DNA of 64,000 bases from Desulfobacteraceae bacterium (lineage in GTDB: Bacteria; Desulfobacterota; DSM-4660; Desulfatiglandales; B25-G16), in the NCBI GenBank assembly GCA_030612685.1, contig JAUWNK010000001.1, forward strand, positions 58,953 through 122,952, in the 5' to 3' direction. This document shows positions 1 to 8,086 of this stretch, in pieces. The position numbers were made by a program, and so were the translations under genes. The notes beneath the pieces were generated by a model. That model ran no database searches and was not told the origin of the DNA. It saw only the letters and a list, made by a program, of their open reading frames with translations. Each line of letters starts with the position of its first letter. The stretch's first letter is position 1.

Positions 1-1680
1 CAAATATAAATCGGCGGGATAGCTCAGGTAGTCCCTCTGCTCAAGAACGGTAAAACTTACACCAGAATCAAACCAGACATCCAGTATATCTGTTTCCTTC
101 CTGAATTCATCACCATGACATTCAGGGCAGGTTGTCCCTTTTGGTAAAAGCTCAGCAGCAGACAGATCAAACCAGACATCAGTGCCATGTTTTTCCACGA
201 GTTGGGCTACATGATCCACTATCTCCTGGCTGATAAAATAATTACCACACTTGAGGCAGTAAAAAATAGTTATCGGCACACCCCATGAGCGCTGCCTGGA
301 GATACACCAATCAGGCCGGTTCTCAATCAGACCATAGATCCTTTCCTCCCCCCAGCTCGGGACCCACTCTACACCCCTTATGGCATTGAGGGATCTGGCT
401 CTTAAATCCTTTTTGTCCATAGAGATGAACCATTGCTCTGTGGCCCTGAATATAACAGGGTTTTTACATCTCCAGCAGTGGGGGTAGGAATGGGTAACTT
501 GTTCCTCTTTAATCAATACCCCTAACTCACTCAACTTCTGGATAACGTTTCTATTGGCCTCAAACACCTCTTGACCAGCAAAAAATTCCACATCCTTTGT
601 AAATCTCCCCTTATCGTCAACCGGGGAATATATGTCAAGATTGTATTGTAAGCCGCTTTCGTAGTCCTCCTGCCCATGGCCGGGTGCAGTGTGAACACAG
701 CCAGTACCCACGTCCAGGGTAACATAATCAGCCAGAATTATTATAGACTCTCGACTATATAGGGGGTGTTTAACCTTGAGACCTTCTAACTCGCGGGCAT
801 TGAACCGCTCTATAATGGTATAATCTTCAATGCCCGCTGTGCTCAAGAAATACTCTAAGAGGCCTTCAGCCAATATTAAAACACCGTAAGTTGGTGTATC
901 TATAGCTACATACATAAAATCAGGATGAAGGGCTACGGCCAGATTAGCCGGTATAGTCCAAGGAGTTGTGGTCCATATAGCTATGAAAATATCCTTGCCG
1001 GCAAGGGATGGATAGTTCAATGTTAGATCTGAAACAAAAGGAAATCTTACATAGATAGAGGGAGAGATATCATCCTCGTATTCAACCTCCGCTTCTGCTA
1101 AGGCAGTGCCACAGGAATTACACCAGTAGATAGGCTTCTTGCTTTTAATGAGGCTACCATTAATGGCAAATTTGCCAAACTCTCTGACAATAGTGGCCTC
1201 ATAATTATAGTTCATTGTCAGATAAGGATTATCCCACTCACCGAAAACACCGAGTCTTTTAAATTCATCCCTTTGAATCTTGATGAAACGATCAGCAAAC
1301 TCGCGACACTTTTTTCTTACCGCTGACTGGGTCATCTCCAGCTTTTTATCTCCAAGTTCTTGGTCTACCTGCGATTCTATAGGTAGCCCATGACAATCCC
1401 ATCCAGGTACATAAGGAACATTATATCCATCCATCTGTTTTGATTTAATAATTATATCCTTTAAAACCTTATTAAACGCCGTCCCCATATGGATATTGCC
1501 ATTGGCATAAGGTGGGCCATCGTGTAAGATATAAGCAGGCCTTCCCTTAGATGTGTCCCTTATTACTGAGTAAATATCCTCCTTCTCCCATTTTTCTAAT
1601 ATTTCAGGCTCTTTTTTGACAAGGTTTGCTTTCATGGGGAAATCAGTACTTGGAAGATTGAGTGTGTTCTTGTAGTCCAT
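1..1680 (-). CDS. ileS: Isoleucyl-tRNA synthetase, N-terminal part (runs off the left edge)
   Basis: IleRS charges tRNA-Ile in the cytoplasm. About 560 codons are present, read leftward from the ATG at 1680 (start MDYKNTLNLPST). The Rossmann-fold opening reads DGPPYANGNIHMGTAFNKVL, so the class I HIGH signature is HMGT here, followed by GWDCHGLPIE, the usual IleRS sequence. The editing domain is visible (WTTTPWTIPANLAVALHPDF; GTGCVHTAPGHGQEDY), then the return to the catalytic fold (RATEQWFISM, RQRSWGVPI, DVWFDSG). The KMSKS loop, anticodon-binding domain and C-terminal zinc region lie beyond the window. It is divergent from thi4 across a 745 bp gap. The identification is very secure. The only oddity is the HMGT variant, which needs comparison with close relatives. 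Confidence 0.95.
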   Translation of the reverse strand, partial: MDYKNTLNLPSTDFPMKANLVKKEPEILEKWEKEDIYSVIRDTSKGRPAYILHDGPPYANGNIHMGTAFNKVLKDIIIKSKQMDGYNVPYVPGWDCHGLPIESQVDQELGDKKLEMTQSAVRKKCREFADRFIKIQRDEFKRLGVFGEWDNPYLTMNYNYEATIVREFGKFAINGSLIKSKKPIYWCNSCGTALAEAEVEYEDDISPSIYVRFPFVSDLTLNYPSLAGKDIFIAIWTTTPWTIPANLAVALHPDFMYVAIDTPTYGVLILAEGLLEYFLSTAGIEDYTIIERFNARELEGLKVKHPLYSRESIIILADYVTLDVGTGCVHTAPGHGQEDYESGLQYNLDIYSPVDDKGRFTKDVEFFAGQEVFEANRNVIQKLSELGVLIKEEQVTHSYPHCWRCKNPVIFRATEQWFISMDKKDLRARSLNAIRGVEWVPSWGEERIYGLIENRPDWCISRQRSWGVPITIFYCLKCGNYFISQEIVDHVAQLVEKHGTDVWFDLSAAELLPKGTTCPECHGDEFRKETDILDVWFDSGVSFTVLEQRDYLSYPADLYL

Positions 1681-1729
1681 GATGTATCTCTCTGGGCATT
1701 AAGGTATCGAACAACTAATAGTAAATATT

Positions 1730-1818
1730 ATAAGTGCCTAAGGTTTAAGGTGGGCTAAAGTTAAAATGATTTGCTCCCTTAACTTTAGGCACTTTAGGCA
1801 TTTATAATTTTAGGCACT
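1730..1818. repeat. GTGCCTAAAG-family palindrome
   Basis: The left side reads AAGTGCCTAAGG and GGGCTAAAGTT; the right side reads AACTTTAGGCACTTTAGGC and TTTTAGGCACT. Together they form an imperfect inverted repeat. Similar copies occur at 3849, 30579, 31333, 36885, 56421 and 63021, so this is a dispersed family and not a local terminator. Confidence 0.7.
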
Positions 1819-1891
1819 CCCAATGTTGAATATCAAATCTAAATTATCAAGTCAATGTCAATATCTTGCACGGCAACCTCAAAGCTCAGGA

Positions 1892-2061
1892 CATGAATGT
1901 CTTTTTCTGCTTTTATGCCCTAAAACAAGGGCCTGTACTGGGCATTTCAAAATGATTTATAGCAACTTGACAATGTTAATATAGGCTCCGTCTAAATAAA
2001 TCATTTTGAAATGCCCGCTAAGATGAGCTATATGGGGCATAAGCAAAAAAAGACATCCATG
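1892..2061. repeat. 170 bp inverted-repeat element (MITE-like)
   Basis: An inner perfect 20 bp inverted repeat (1940-1959 with 1997-2016, core GGGCATTTCAAAATGATTTA) is enclosed by an imperfect outer pair of 27-29 bp (1892-1920 with 2035-2061, beginning CATGAATGTCTTTTTCTGC). The whole unit would fold as one long interrupted hairpin. It has no coding capacity. It resembles a non-autonomous mobile element or a remnant of one. Confidence 0.6.
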
Positions 2062-2318
2062 CCCATCAAAAAGCTTAAAAATCAATAGGTCATGTTTCAC
2101 TATGACCTAGCCCTGCAATATTTTATTGACTTGTTGACCAAAAAGCGTATTCTAATTTTCCAATTCATATAAATAAATTTGGCTTTATCTTCATTTTGTA
2201 TTAAGAAGTTAGAGTGGTCTTCTGGGTAATAAAGAGAGGGCTCTTTAATTATAAAGGGGCAAATAAGAAAAACACTGATCCAGCAATATAATTAACCATC
2301 TAACTTAATATCAACTCT

Positions 2319-2352
2319 ATAAGCCGGTCCCTTTCTAAGGCCGGCTTTGTTT
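2319..2352 (+). terminator. Hairpin with T-rich tail in the thi4 leader
   Basis: AAGCCGG (2321-2327) pairs with CCGGCTT (2341-2347) around a 13 nt loop and is followed by TGTTTAG. It lies about 75 bp before the thi4 start, so on the plus strand it could act as an attenuator or terminate a short leader RNA. The T-tract is weak and I identified no ligand-binding domain upstream. Confidence 0.35.
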
Positions 2353-2425
2353 AGTCACTTATAAGGGGGTCCCCCTGATCGAGAAATAGCCTGAAAAGGT
2401 TAGGGCTTCTCTTGGGGAGGAAAAA

Positions 2426-3217
2426 ATGAAAATAGATGATCTTACCATTTCCAGATCCATTATTGAGTCCTATTTGGAAAAGTTCCTCGGATCTTTACAG
2501 GTTGATGTGGCTCTTGTGGGGGCAGGTCCCTCTAATCTAATAGCCGGTTATTATCTTGCCAAGGCAGGTCTAAAGGCAGTTATATTTGAGTCAAAACTTG
2601 CCCCCGGCGGAGGCATGTGGGGTGGTGGTATGATGTTTAATGAGGGTGTTATCCAGTCAGACGCTCTCCCTATCATCAAGGAAATGGGTATAGGCTTTAA
2701 AGATAAGGGTGATGGATATTATACAATGGATACAGTTGAAGCAACATCAGCCATCATTTCCAGATGTATCCAAAAAGGGACGATCGTCTTCAACTTAATT
2801 AAGGTAACTGATGTGCTTTTCAGGGAGGCGGAAGGGAAGAAAAGGGTCTCAGGGCTGGTGTTAAATTGGTCACCTGTGGAGCATCTCGGTCTTTCTGTTG
2901 ATCCACTCAGCATAAAGGCCTCTTATGTAGTGGATGGAACAGGTCATCCTGCAGAAATATGCACTATTATCACCAAAAAGATAGATGCTAAACTAAACAC
3001 AAGAACAGGTGGTGTAGTGGGTGAGATGTCGCTCTGGGCAAATGAGGGAGAACAGTTCACAGTAGCAAACACCAAAGAGGTCTTCCCCGGTCTCTATGTT
3101 GCCGGGATGGCAGCCAACAATGTCTTCGGCGGCCCTCGCATGGGCCCTATATTCGGGGGGATGATTCTTTCCGGAAAGAAGGTTGCCGAAATAATCTCCC
3201 TGAAGGCCAAAAGATAA
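2426..3217 (+). CDS. thi4: Thi4-type thiazole synthase (probable sulfide-dependent form)
   Basis: The predicted protein of 263 residues belongs to the Thi4 family. It makes the thiazole half of thiamine from NAD, glycine and sulfur in the cytoplasm. An FAD/NAD-type Rossmann motif VGAGPSNL is at residues 31-38, GGGMWGGG at 61-68, GTGHPAEI at 171-178, and a C-terminal VAGMAANNVFGGPRMGPIFG. Length fits prokaryotic Thi4 (about 260). The position I align with the self-sacrificing donor cysteine of yeast Thi4 (in its FGAFCAKR segment) is not cysteine here, although Cys179 lies three residues earlier. By family knowledge this predicts a catalytic enzyme using free sulfide, which suits an anaerobe. 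The start is set by GGGGAGG seven bases upstream. It is followed 9 bp later by thiE, so the two form an operon. Confidence 0.88.
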   Translation: MKIDDLTISRSIIESYLEKFLGSLQVDVALVGAGPSNLIAGYYLAKAGLKAVIFESKLAPGGGMWGGGMMFNEGVIQSDALPIIKEMGIGFKDKGDGYYTMDTVEATSAIISRCIQKGTIVFNLIKVTDVLFREAEGKKRVSGLVLNWSPVEHLGLSVDPLSIKASYVVDGTGHPAEICTIITKKIDAKLNTRTGGVVGEMSLWANEGEQFTVANTKEVFPGLYVAGMAANNVFGGPRMGPIFGGMILSGKKVAEIISLKAKR

Positions 3218-3226
3218 GATGTTAAG

Positions 3227-3856
3227 ATGAGATCACTCAAAGAGGTGAGGCTTTATTGCTTTTCCCCTGGCAATTTTCTTATGGGCAGAGACCCTATTGA
3301 AATGGTTGCTGCCCAAATTAAGGGAGGGGCGGATGTAGTCCAATTACGTGAAAAAGATATGCCAAAAAGGGAAAAGCTGGGGTTGGGTCTTGCAATCAGA
3401 AAGGTAACCACACAGGAAGGGGTTCTCTTTATTGTTAATGATGATATTGATCTGTCCTTGATCCTGGAAGCTGATGGTGTTCACCTGGGTCAAGATGATA
3501 TACCTATAAAATATGCCAGGCCACTCTTGAAAGACAAGATAATTGGTATCTCTACCCATTCTTTGGATCAGGCAAGGGAGGCAATTGATAGCGGTGCAGA
3601 CTATATAGGAATAGGTCCGGTATTTAAGACAGAGACCAAAATTAGGGCTGACCCTGTCATTGAAATAGATTTAATCCTGAAAATAAAAGCGTTCTCTTCT
3701 ATCCCAGTGATAGCAATCGGTGGCATAGGGGAAAAGAATATAGATTTATTGGTAAACAGGGGGATAAAAAGGGCTGCGATTATCTCAGATATCCTTTCCT
3801 CAAAAGATATCGAGGCTAAGACCAGAACTTTAAAAGAGAAGTTAATAGGTGCCTAA
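3227..3856 (+). CDS. thiE: Thiamine-phosphate synthase
   Basis: ThiE joins hydroxymethylpyrimidine diphosphate to the thiazole phosphate made by the Thi4 route, giving thiamine phosphate. The 209-residue TIM-barrel protein shows VQLREKDM (residues about 37-44), FIVNDDIDLSL, ADGVHLGQDDIP, GISTHS, DYIGIGPVF and VIAIGGIGEKN, which are the standard substrate and phosphate-binding segments. It starts 9 bp after thi4 and is surely co-transcribed. The last two codons and stop (GGT GCC TAA) fall inside a GTGCCTAAAG-family repeat, so the very C-terminus may have been supplied by that element. Thiamine diphosphate is the cofactor of the oxoacid oxidoreductase encoded a few kb downstream. Confidence 0.93.
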   Translation: MRSLKEVRLYCFSPGNFLMGRDPIEMVAAQIKGGADVVQLREKDMPKREKLGLGLAIRKVTTQEGVLFIVNDDIDLSLILEADGVHLGQDDIPIKYARPLLKDKIIGISTHSLDQAREAIDSGADYIGIGPVFKTETKIRADPVIEIDLILKIKAFSSIPVIAIGGIGEKNIDLLVNRGIKRAAIISDILSSKDIEAKTRTLKEKLIGA

Positions 3857-3954
3857 AGTTATGGATAGGATTGTGGGAGGATTTAGGGATTGTGAATTGT
3901 GAATTGAGGGATTAATGAGTAACGAGTATCCGGTAACAAGCTCAGGGATTAAAA

Positions 3955-5307
3955 ATGACCAAAGCTGACAATGCAATTCTCCTTAATAAAATAAGGAACT
4001 TGATCGAGGAAAAGGCCTATCCAGATCTGGAAAGGCTAATAACTGAGCCCCATCCAGCAGATTTAGCCGATTTAATAGAACACCTGGAAAGTGATGAAAG
4101 GCTCAGTGTATTTAAGCTTCTTACACCTGAAAGGGCTGGCGAGGTCTTGAAAGAGATATCATCCCCGATACAGGAAAGCCTTACCAATGAACTTGATGAC
4201 CAGACAGTCGCCCACATTCTAAATGAACTTGATTCAGATGATGCCACAGATATAGTCGATCATCTCCCAAGAGAAAGTGCTCAAAAAATAATCGATTTGG
4301 TTCAGCCTGATGTATCTGAAGAGTTACAAAAACTACTTGGCTATGAAACAGACACCGCTGGCGGCATAATGGCCCTGGAATTTGTTTCTGTTAACTCCAG
4401 CTCTACTATTCAAGAGGCCATAGAAAACATTAGAAAAAAGAGAGAAGAGGTTGAGAACCTCTATTATGTTTGGGTCGTGGACGACTATAGTAAATTGGTA
4501 GGGGTTGTTTCTATAAAGGATCTTGTCCTTGAGCCACAAGATCAAAAGATTAACGATATAATGAACCCTGATATTATTAGTGTAGATGTAGATACTGACC
4601 AGGAAGAGGTGGCCAGAATCGCTAAACAATACGACCTTACCCATATACCTGTTGTTACAGCTCAGCACAAATTGATTGGGAGAATTACCAACGATGATAT
4701 CATTGATGTCATTGAGGAGGAAGCAAATGAGGATATTTCTCTGATGGCAGGTGTTTTGGATCAGGAAATTGCTGAAGAATCCGCATTGAAAATTTCCAGG
4801 GCACGCCTTCCATGGTTGCTTTTAGGTCTCTTTGGGGGGCTTTTGTCAGCTATGGTAATTAACCACTTTCATGGTTCTTTAGAAAAAATGCTTGCCCTAT
4901 CATTCTTTATACCAGTGATTATGGCAATGGGGGGAAACACAGGCACTCAAGCGGCCATCGTTGTAATCAGGGGTCTGGCCACAGGCGATATAAGCATAGT
5001 TCATACTGGCAAGAGGCTTTTGACAGAGTTATGGGTAGCCTTGATAAACGGTATTCTGTGTGGTATCCTTTTAGGTCTTGTAGTAACTTTCTGGTTATCT
5101 GACCCTCACTTAGGTTTAGGCGTTGGGGTTAGCCTGATCACAGTAATAATTTTCTCCGGCTCCTTCGGTGCATTTGTTCCTTTTCTCCTTAGGAAGCTCA
5201 ATATTGACCCGGCATTGGCTGCAGGACCATTTATTACCACCACAAACGATATCCTTGGACTCTTGATTTATCTCAGTATAATTACCCATTTCTTGATGGC
5301 CGGATAA
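3955..5307 (+). CDS. mgtE: Magnesium transporter MgtE
   Basis: This is an inner-membrane Mg2+ channel of 450 residues, the normal family length. The N-terminal superhelical domain (about 1-125) is rich in acidic repeats (HPADLADLIEHLE, LDSDDATDIVDHLP). A CBS pair follows (about 135-255, with VVDDYSKLVGVVSIKDL and TAQHKLIGRITNDDIIDVI). The C-terminal five-helix pore (about 280-450) has PVIMAMGGNTGTQA and FITTTNDILGLLIY, carrying the conserved pore aspartate. The cytosolic domains normally close the channel when internal Mg2+ is high. It begins 98 bp after thiE and may be in the same transcript. Its 3' end overlaps the convergent patatin gene by 26 bp. Confidence 0.95.
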   Translation: MTKADNAILLNKIRNLIEEKAYPDLERLITEPHPADLADLIEHLESDERLSVFKLLTPERAGEVLKEISSPIQESLTNELDDQTVAHILNELDSDDATDIVDHLPRESAQKIIDLVQPDVSEELQKLLGYETDTAGGIMALEFVSVNSSSTIQEAIENIRKKREEVENLYYVWVVDDYSKLVGVVSIKDLVLEPQDQKINDIMNPDIISVDVDTDQEEVARIAKQYDLTHIPVVTAQHKLIGRITNDDIIDVIEEEANEDISLMAGVLDQEIAEESALKISRARLPWLLLGLFGGLLSAMVINHFHGSLEKMLALSFFIPVIMAMGGNTGTQAAIVVIRGLATGDISIVHTGKRLLTELWVALINGILCGILLGLVVTFWLSDPHLGLGVGVSLITVIIFSGSFGAFVPFLLRKLNIDPALAAGPFITTTNDILGLLIYLSIITHFLMAG

Positions 5308-6235
5308 CAAAAAATCTCCTAACTGACCTTTTAATCCTATCCATTAGCTTCCCCTTAGTGATCGGTTTCGCCAACCTTCTTATCTCAGGAAGGCTATCTA
5401 TAGCCGCCGCCTCCCCCATAGAGATCAACTCCTTTGACTGTGAAAAATCAGTCCAATGGATCCCACCTAACTCTGGCCGAATAACAATGTCGGCATTTTC
5501 AAGATCGTATTTCCTCAAGCAGAAACCTTGTATCTCGCCGGCCCTTACGTATATGTCCACGGCTGTTTGAAGCCCTGAGAAAAGGGATATATCCCTATCT
5601 ACGGCTATGGCAATAACCACATTGGCGCCTTCTTTTAAGGCACATCTTGCAGGCACTGAACAGATAATACCACCATCGGATAATTGTCTCCCATTAATCT
5701 CAACCGGTGGTAAAGCGCCAGGAACAGCAGAGCTGGCTAATATTGACCGCCTTAAAGAGCCCTTTTTAAGGACAACACATTCACCACTCTTTAGGTCTGT
5801 CGCTACAGCCCTAAAGGGTATCACAGTTTCTTCGATTTGAATGTCAGGTATAAAAAAGTTGATAAACTCCTCGATATCCTCAATTGACAAAATGCCGGGC
5901 CTATATATAGCCTGGACCAACCTGATTTTAGTCCTAAAATAGGATTGAATCCTGCTACTCAGGCTCTGTTCCATTCCACTTTCTGCATCACCCATGGCCT
6001 TAAGCTCAGATGATTTGTAAAGGTTGCTTTCTAAAAAAGATTCGGCCCTTTCCTCCAGTTCCTCAGCCCTCATTCCGCTTGCTAATGCACCACCCACAAT
6101 CGCGCCTATGCTTGTTCCTACAATAATATCAGGCTTGATCTTTTCTCTTTCCAGCACCTTCAAGACACCTATGTGGGCTAATCCTCTTGCCCCACCGCCA
6201 CCCAAGGCCAATCCGATCTTTCTGGTTTTTTTCAT
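5282..6235 (-). CDS. Patatin-like phospholipase (RssA/YchK type)
   Basis: This 317-residue protein is a predicted serine lipid hydrolase of the bacterial patatin family. The oxyanion-hole motif LGGGGARGLAHIG is at residues 11-23, the nucleophile elbow GTSIG at 40-44 (Ser42), and the catalytic aspartate is in LSDGG (Asp187), so the Ser-Asp dyad is intact. No signal peptide is visible and the C-terminus is basic (MDRIKRSVRRFF), which suggests a cytosolic, membrane-associated protein. Its physiological substrate is unknown; members of this group hydrolyse lysophospholipids or acyl esters in vitro. It converges on mgtE with a 26 bp overlap and is separated from the ACT gene by a relic of porB. 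Confidence 0.88.
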   Translation of the reverse strand: MKKTRKIGLALGGGGARGLAHIGVLKVLEREKIKPDIIVGTSIGAIVGGALASGMRAEELEERAESFLESNLYKSSELKAMGDAESGMEQSLSSRIQSYFRTKIRLVQAIYRPGILSIEDIEEFINFFIPDIQIEETVIPFRAVATDLKSGECVVLKKGSLRRSILASSAVPGALPPVEINGRQLSDGGIICSVPARCALKEGANVVIAIAVDRDISLFSGLQTAVDIYVRAGEIQGFCLRKYDLENADIVIRPELGGIHWTDFSQSKELISMGEAAAIDSLPEIRRLAKPITKGKLMDRIKRSVRRFFVIRPSRNG

Positions 6236-6382
6236 TTACAAAGCTTCCTGAAAATTAGGTAATATCATTGGATTTTTGTCTGTCCCAACTGATCTGCCTG
6301 CGGCAGAACAACGCATGATGGACACAACAGCAAATTGGATAATGCCCTCAAAGTTCAGATAAAGCCATGATGGGAAATGCTT

Positions 6383-6477
6383 CTATTTAGGGGGAAAGAC
6401 CTTAGCCTGGGTCGATATATGGGTAATCTGAACCGACTTACCTGGATCGATCCGCCATCCCGGCGGGCAGGGCGACT
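6383..6477 (-). pseudogene. Remnant of a porB-like gene
   Basis: Read leftward, these bases translate to SPCPPGWRIDPGKSVQIT then HISTQAKVFPPK and a stop. This matches an internal stretch of PorB around its fourth cluster cysteine (residues 212-242, encoded near 7360-7445). At nucleotide level I count about 10 mismatches over roughly 83 aligned bases. There is no start and no flanking PorB sequence. It lies just after the ACT gene, so it looks like the scar of a second oxidoreductase copy or of a local duplication. Confidence 0.8.
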
Positions 6478-6521
6478 TTCTGGAAACGTTCCAGCGCCGT
6501 CAGTTCTCTTTCATATTTTTA

Positions 6522-7001
6522 CTAAGCAAATACCTTGGCCGCCAGTTCGATATCTTCCGGGCAGAATACGAAAAGGCACTTTTCATCCGGTCCCTCGACC
6601 GACCCGTATACATAGTTTATATTGATTCCTTCTTCTCCCAGCTTTGTCGCCATTTCAGCCAGCTTGCCGGGTTTGTTTTCAAGGTGGACGGCGATTACCG
6701 GCTGGATATCAAAAATATAGTCGTTTTGGCTCAACAGGTCGATGGCATTATCGGTCTGGTCCACAAGGAGACGGATCAGTGCGAACTCAGCGGAGTCTTT
6801 TCGCATTGCATCATAACTCGCGGTGGACGCGATCCGTTTCAGCGATTTTCCCCTGGCCTTGAAAATCTCCATCACATAGGCAGAAGTGTCCTGTATAGTT
6901 AGGGCGTCGATATTGATGTTTTCATTTCCCAAAAGAGTCGCCACTTTGCCGAGCTCGCCGGGAACGTTCTTCATAAAAAAAGATATTTCTGTTCTTACCA
7001 T
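6522..7001 (-). CDS. Double ACT-domain regulatory protein
   Basis: The 159-residue protein is essentially two ACT domains: the first at about 3-70 (MKNVPGELGKVATLLGNENI), the second at about 77-155 (LENKPGKLAEMATKLGEEGI followed by NINYVYGS). ACT domains bind small ligands, usually amino acids, and act as sensors. Free-standing pairs like this are common beside 2-oxoacid:ferredoxin oxidoreductase and aryl/acyl-CoA ligase genes in anaerobes. It is the last gene of the leftward por cluster, 98 bp after porB, so a role in sensing the amino acid whose oxoacid is oxidised is plausible, but this is inference. The following 40-140 bp hold a porB relic. Confidence 0.8.
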   Translation of the reverse strand: MVRTEISFFMKNVPGELGKVATLLGNENINIDALTIQDTSAYVMEIFKARGKSLKRIASTASYDAMRKDSAEFALIRLLVDQTDNAIDLLSQNDYIFDIQPVIAVHLENKPGKLAEMATKLGEEGININYVYGSVEGPDEKCLFVFCPEDIELAAKVFA

Positions 7002-7099
7002 GTTTCAAACCTCCAGATTATTTATTAGGGATTAAGAACTTCACATTACATGTTGCGTCGTTGTTGTCCGCTGACGTAGCACAATGCCTGAGAGATATG

Positions 7100-8077
7100 T
7101 CAGAGAGAACTATCCCCTCCCGGATCTTGAGATCGCGTCCCAGATCCGTCTGCCTTTCTAACAAGTTCGTCCCATTTTCGGTCAACCCTTTTCTGAACGT
7201 CATGGACCATCTCTTCGGTTATCTGCTGGAAACGTCCCTGCGTCTGCATATACTCTTTGGTGGATAGTTCCCTATCAGGGTAGACATTTATCGTGTATTT
7301 CCAGTTCTCCTCTAAACATCCTCGCTCTTTTGAAAATCCCCATCTCCTTACCTCGTAGATGGGAAAGACCTTGGCCTGGGTCGCCATACGGGTAATTTGA
7401 ACCGACTTGCTGGGATCAATCCGCCATCCCGGCGGACAGGGCGAAAGAAGGTGAATGAATTTCGTGCCAGTAATGTAGCGTACTTTTTTGAACTTCATAT
7501 ACATATCATCTGGATATGCCACTGACGCCGTGGCCATGTAAGGAATGTGGTGAGCCAGCATTATCTCCTCAATGTCTTTTTTCGGCTCTTCCTTGATGGA
7601 TCCTTCTGGTGTTGTTGTTGTCCATGCGCCCACTGGTGTTGCACTGGAACGCTGGATTCCGGTATTCATATATGCTTCGTTGTCGTAGCAAACATATAAG
7701 ATGTCATCGTTCCTCTCGGCGGCACCTGAAAGGGATTGAATTCCAATATCGAAAGTGCCGCCATCTCCCGCCCATGCCATAACCACCACATCCTTCTCTC
7801 CCCGGGCATCAAAGGCAGCGCGGATACCAGAGGCCGAGACTGCCGCAGTCTCAAAGGGGACGTGGATTACCGGCACCTGGAGGGTTGAATAAGGATAAAC
7901 ACCTATAATAATGCTCCAGCAGCAGGCGGGGATAACAACAACCGTACGCTCGCCCAAACCCTTCATGGCAAGCTTCATCGCCAAAGAGGCACCGCACCCC
8001 TGACATGAGAGCAGTCCTGGCTGAAGCAACTCCTTTTCAGTCATTAATTCACGCGGTATATCAATAGTTTTTTGCAT
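7100..8077 (-). CDS. porB: 2-oxoacid (pyruvate):ferredoxin oxidoreductase, beta subunit
   Basis: PorB carries thiamine diphosphate and one 4Fe-4S cluster and, with the alpha, gamma and delta parts, converts pyruvate (or a related oxoacid) and CoA to acyl-CoA, CO2 and reduced ferredoxin. In its 325 residues the cluster cysteines are Cys25, Cys28 (SCQGCGAS), Cys52/53 and Cys214 (SPCPPGW). The TPP motif is GDGGTFD (104-110) with Asn133 in YDNEAYMNTG. The sequence GIQRSSATP followed by GAWTTTTP is typical of pyruvate-type beta subunits. The C-terminal 30 residues are hydrophilic and look variable. It follows porA by 9 bp. Substrate choice (pyruvate versus 2-oxoisovalerate) is inferred, not proven. 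Confidence 0.92.
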   Translation of the reverse strand: MQKTIDIPRELMTEKELLQPGLLSCQGCGASLAMKLAMKGLGERTVVVIPACCWSIIIGVYPYSTLQVPVIHVPFETAAVSASGIRAAFDARGEKDVVVMAWAGDGGTFDIGIQSLSGAAERNDDILYVCYDNEAYMNTGIQRSSATPVGAWTTTTPEGSIKEEPKKDIEEIMLAHHIPYMATASVAYPDDMYMKFKKVRYITGTKFIHLLSPCPPGWRIDPSKSVQITRMATQAKVFPIYEVRRWGFSKERGCLEENWKYTINVYPDRELSTKEYMQTQGRFQQITEEMVHDVQKRVDRKWDELVRKADGSGTRSQDPGGDSSL

Positions 8078-8086
8078 GGTACACCT

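Larger units (their letters stand above)
1681..2425. other. 745 bp intergenic region between ileS and thi4
   Basis: No convincing gene is seen. The stretch holds a GTGCCTAAAG-type palindrome (1730-1818), a 170 bp inverted-repeat element (1892-2061), AT-rich sequence to about 2300, and a hairpin followed by a short T-tract (2319-2352) in the thi4 leader. The bases from 2362 to 2420 include a self-complementary GGGGGTCCCCC and a strong purine-rich ribosome-binding site (GGGGAGG) just before the thi4 start. I searched by eye for the thi-box (CTGAGA and ACCTGATCTGG) and did not find it. Confidence 0.6.

Noticed and set aside
2200..2425. TPP riboswitch upstream of thi4
   Set aside because: Neither the CTGAGA nor the ACCTGATCTGG core could be found on the plus strand; only a generic hairpin is present.
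5282..6235. Rightward frames opposite the patatin gene
   Set aside because: They are complements of a clearly conserved coding sequence.
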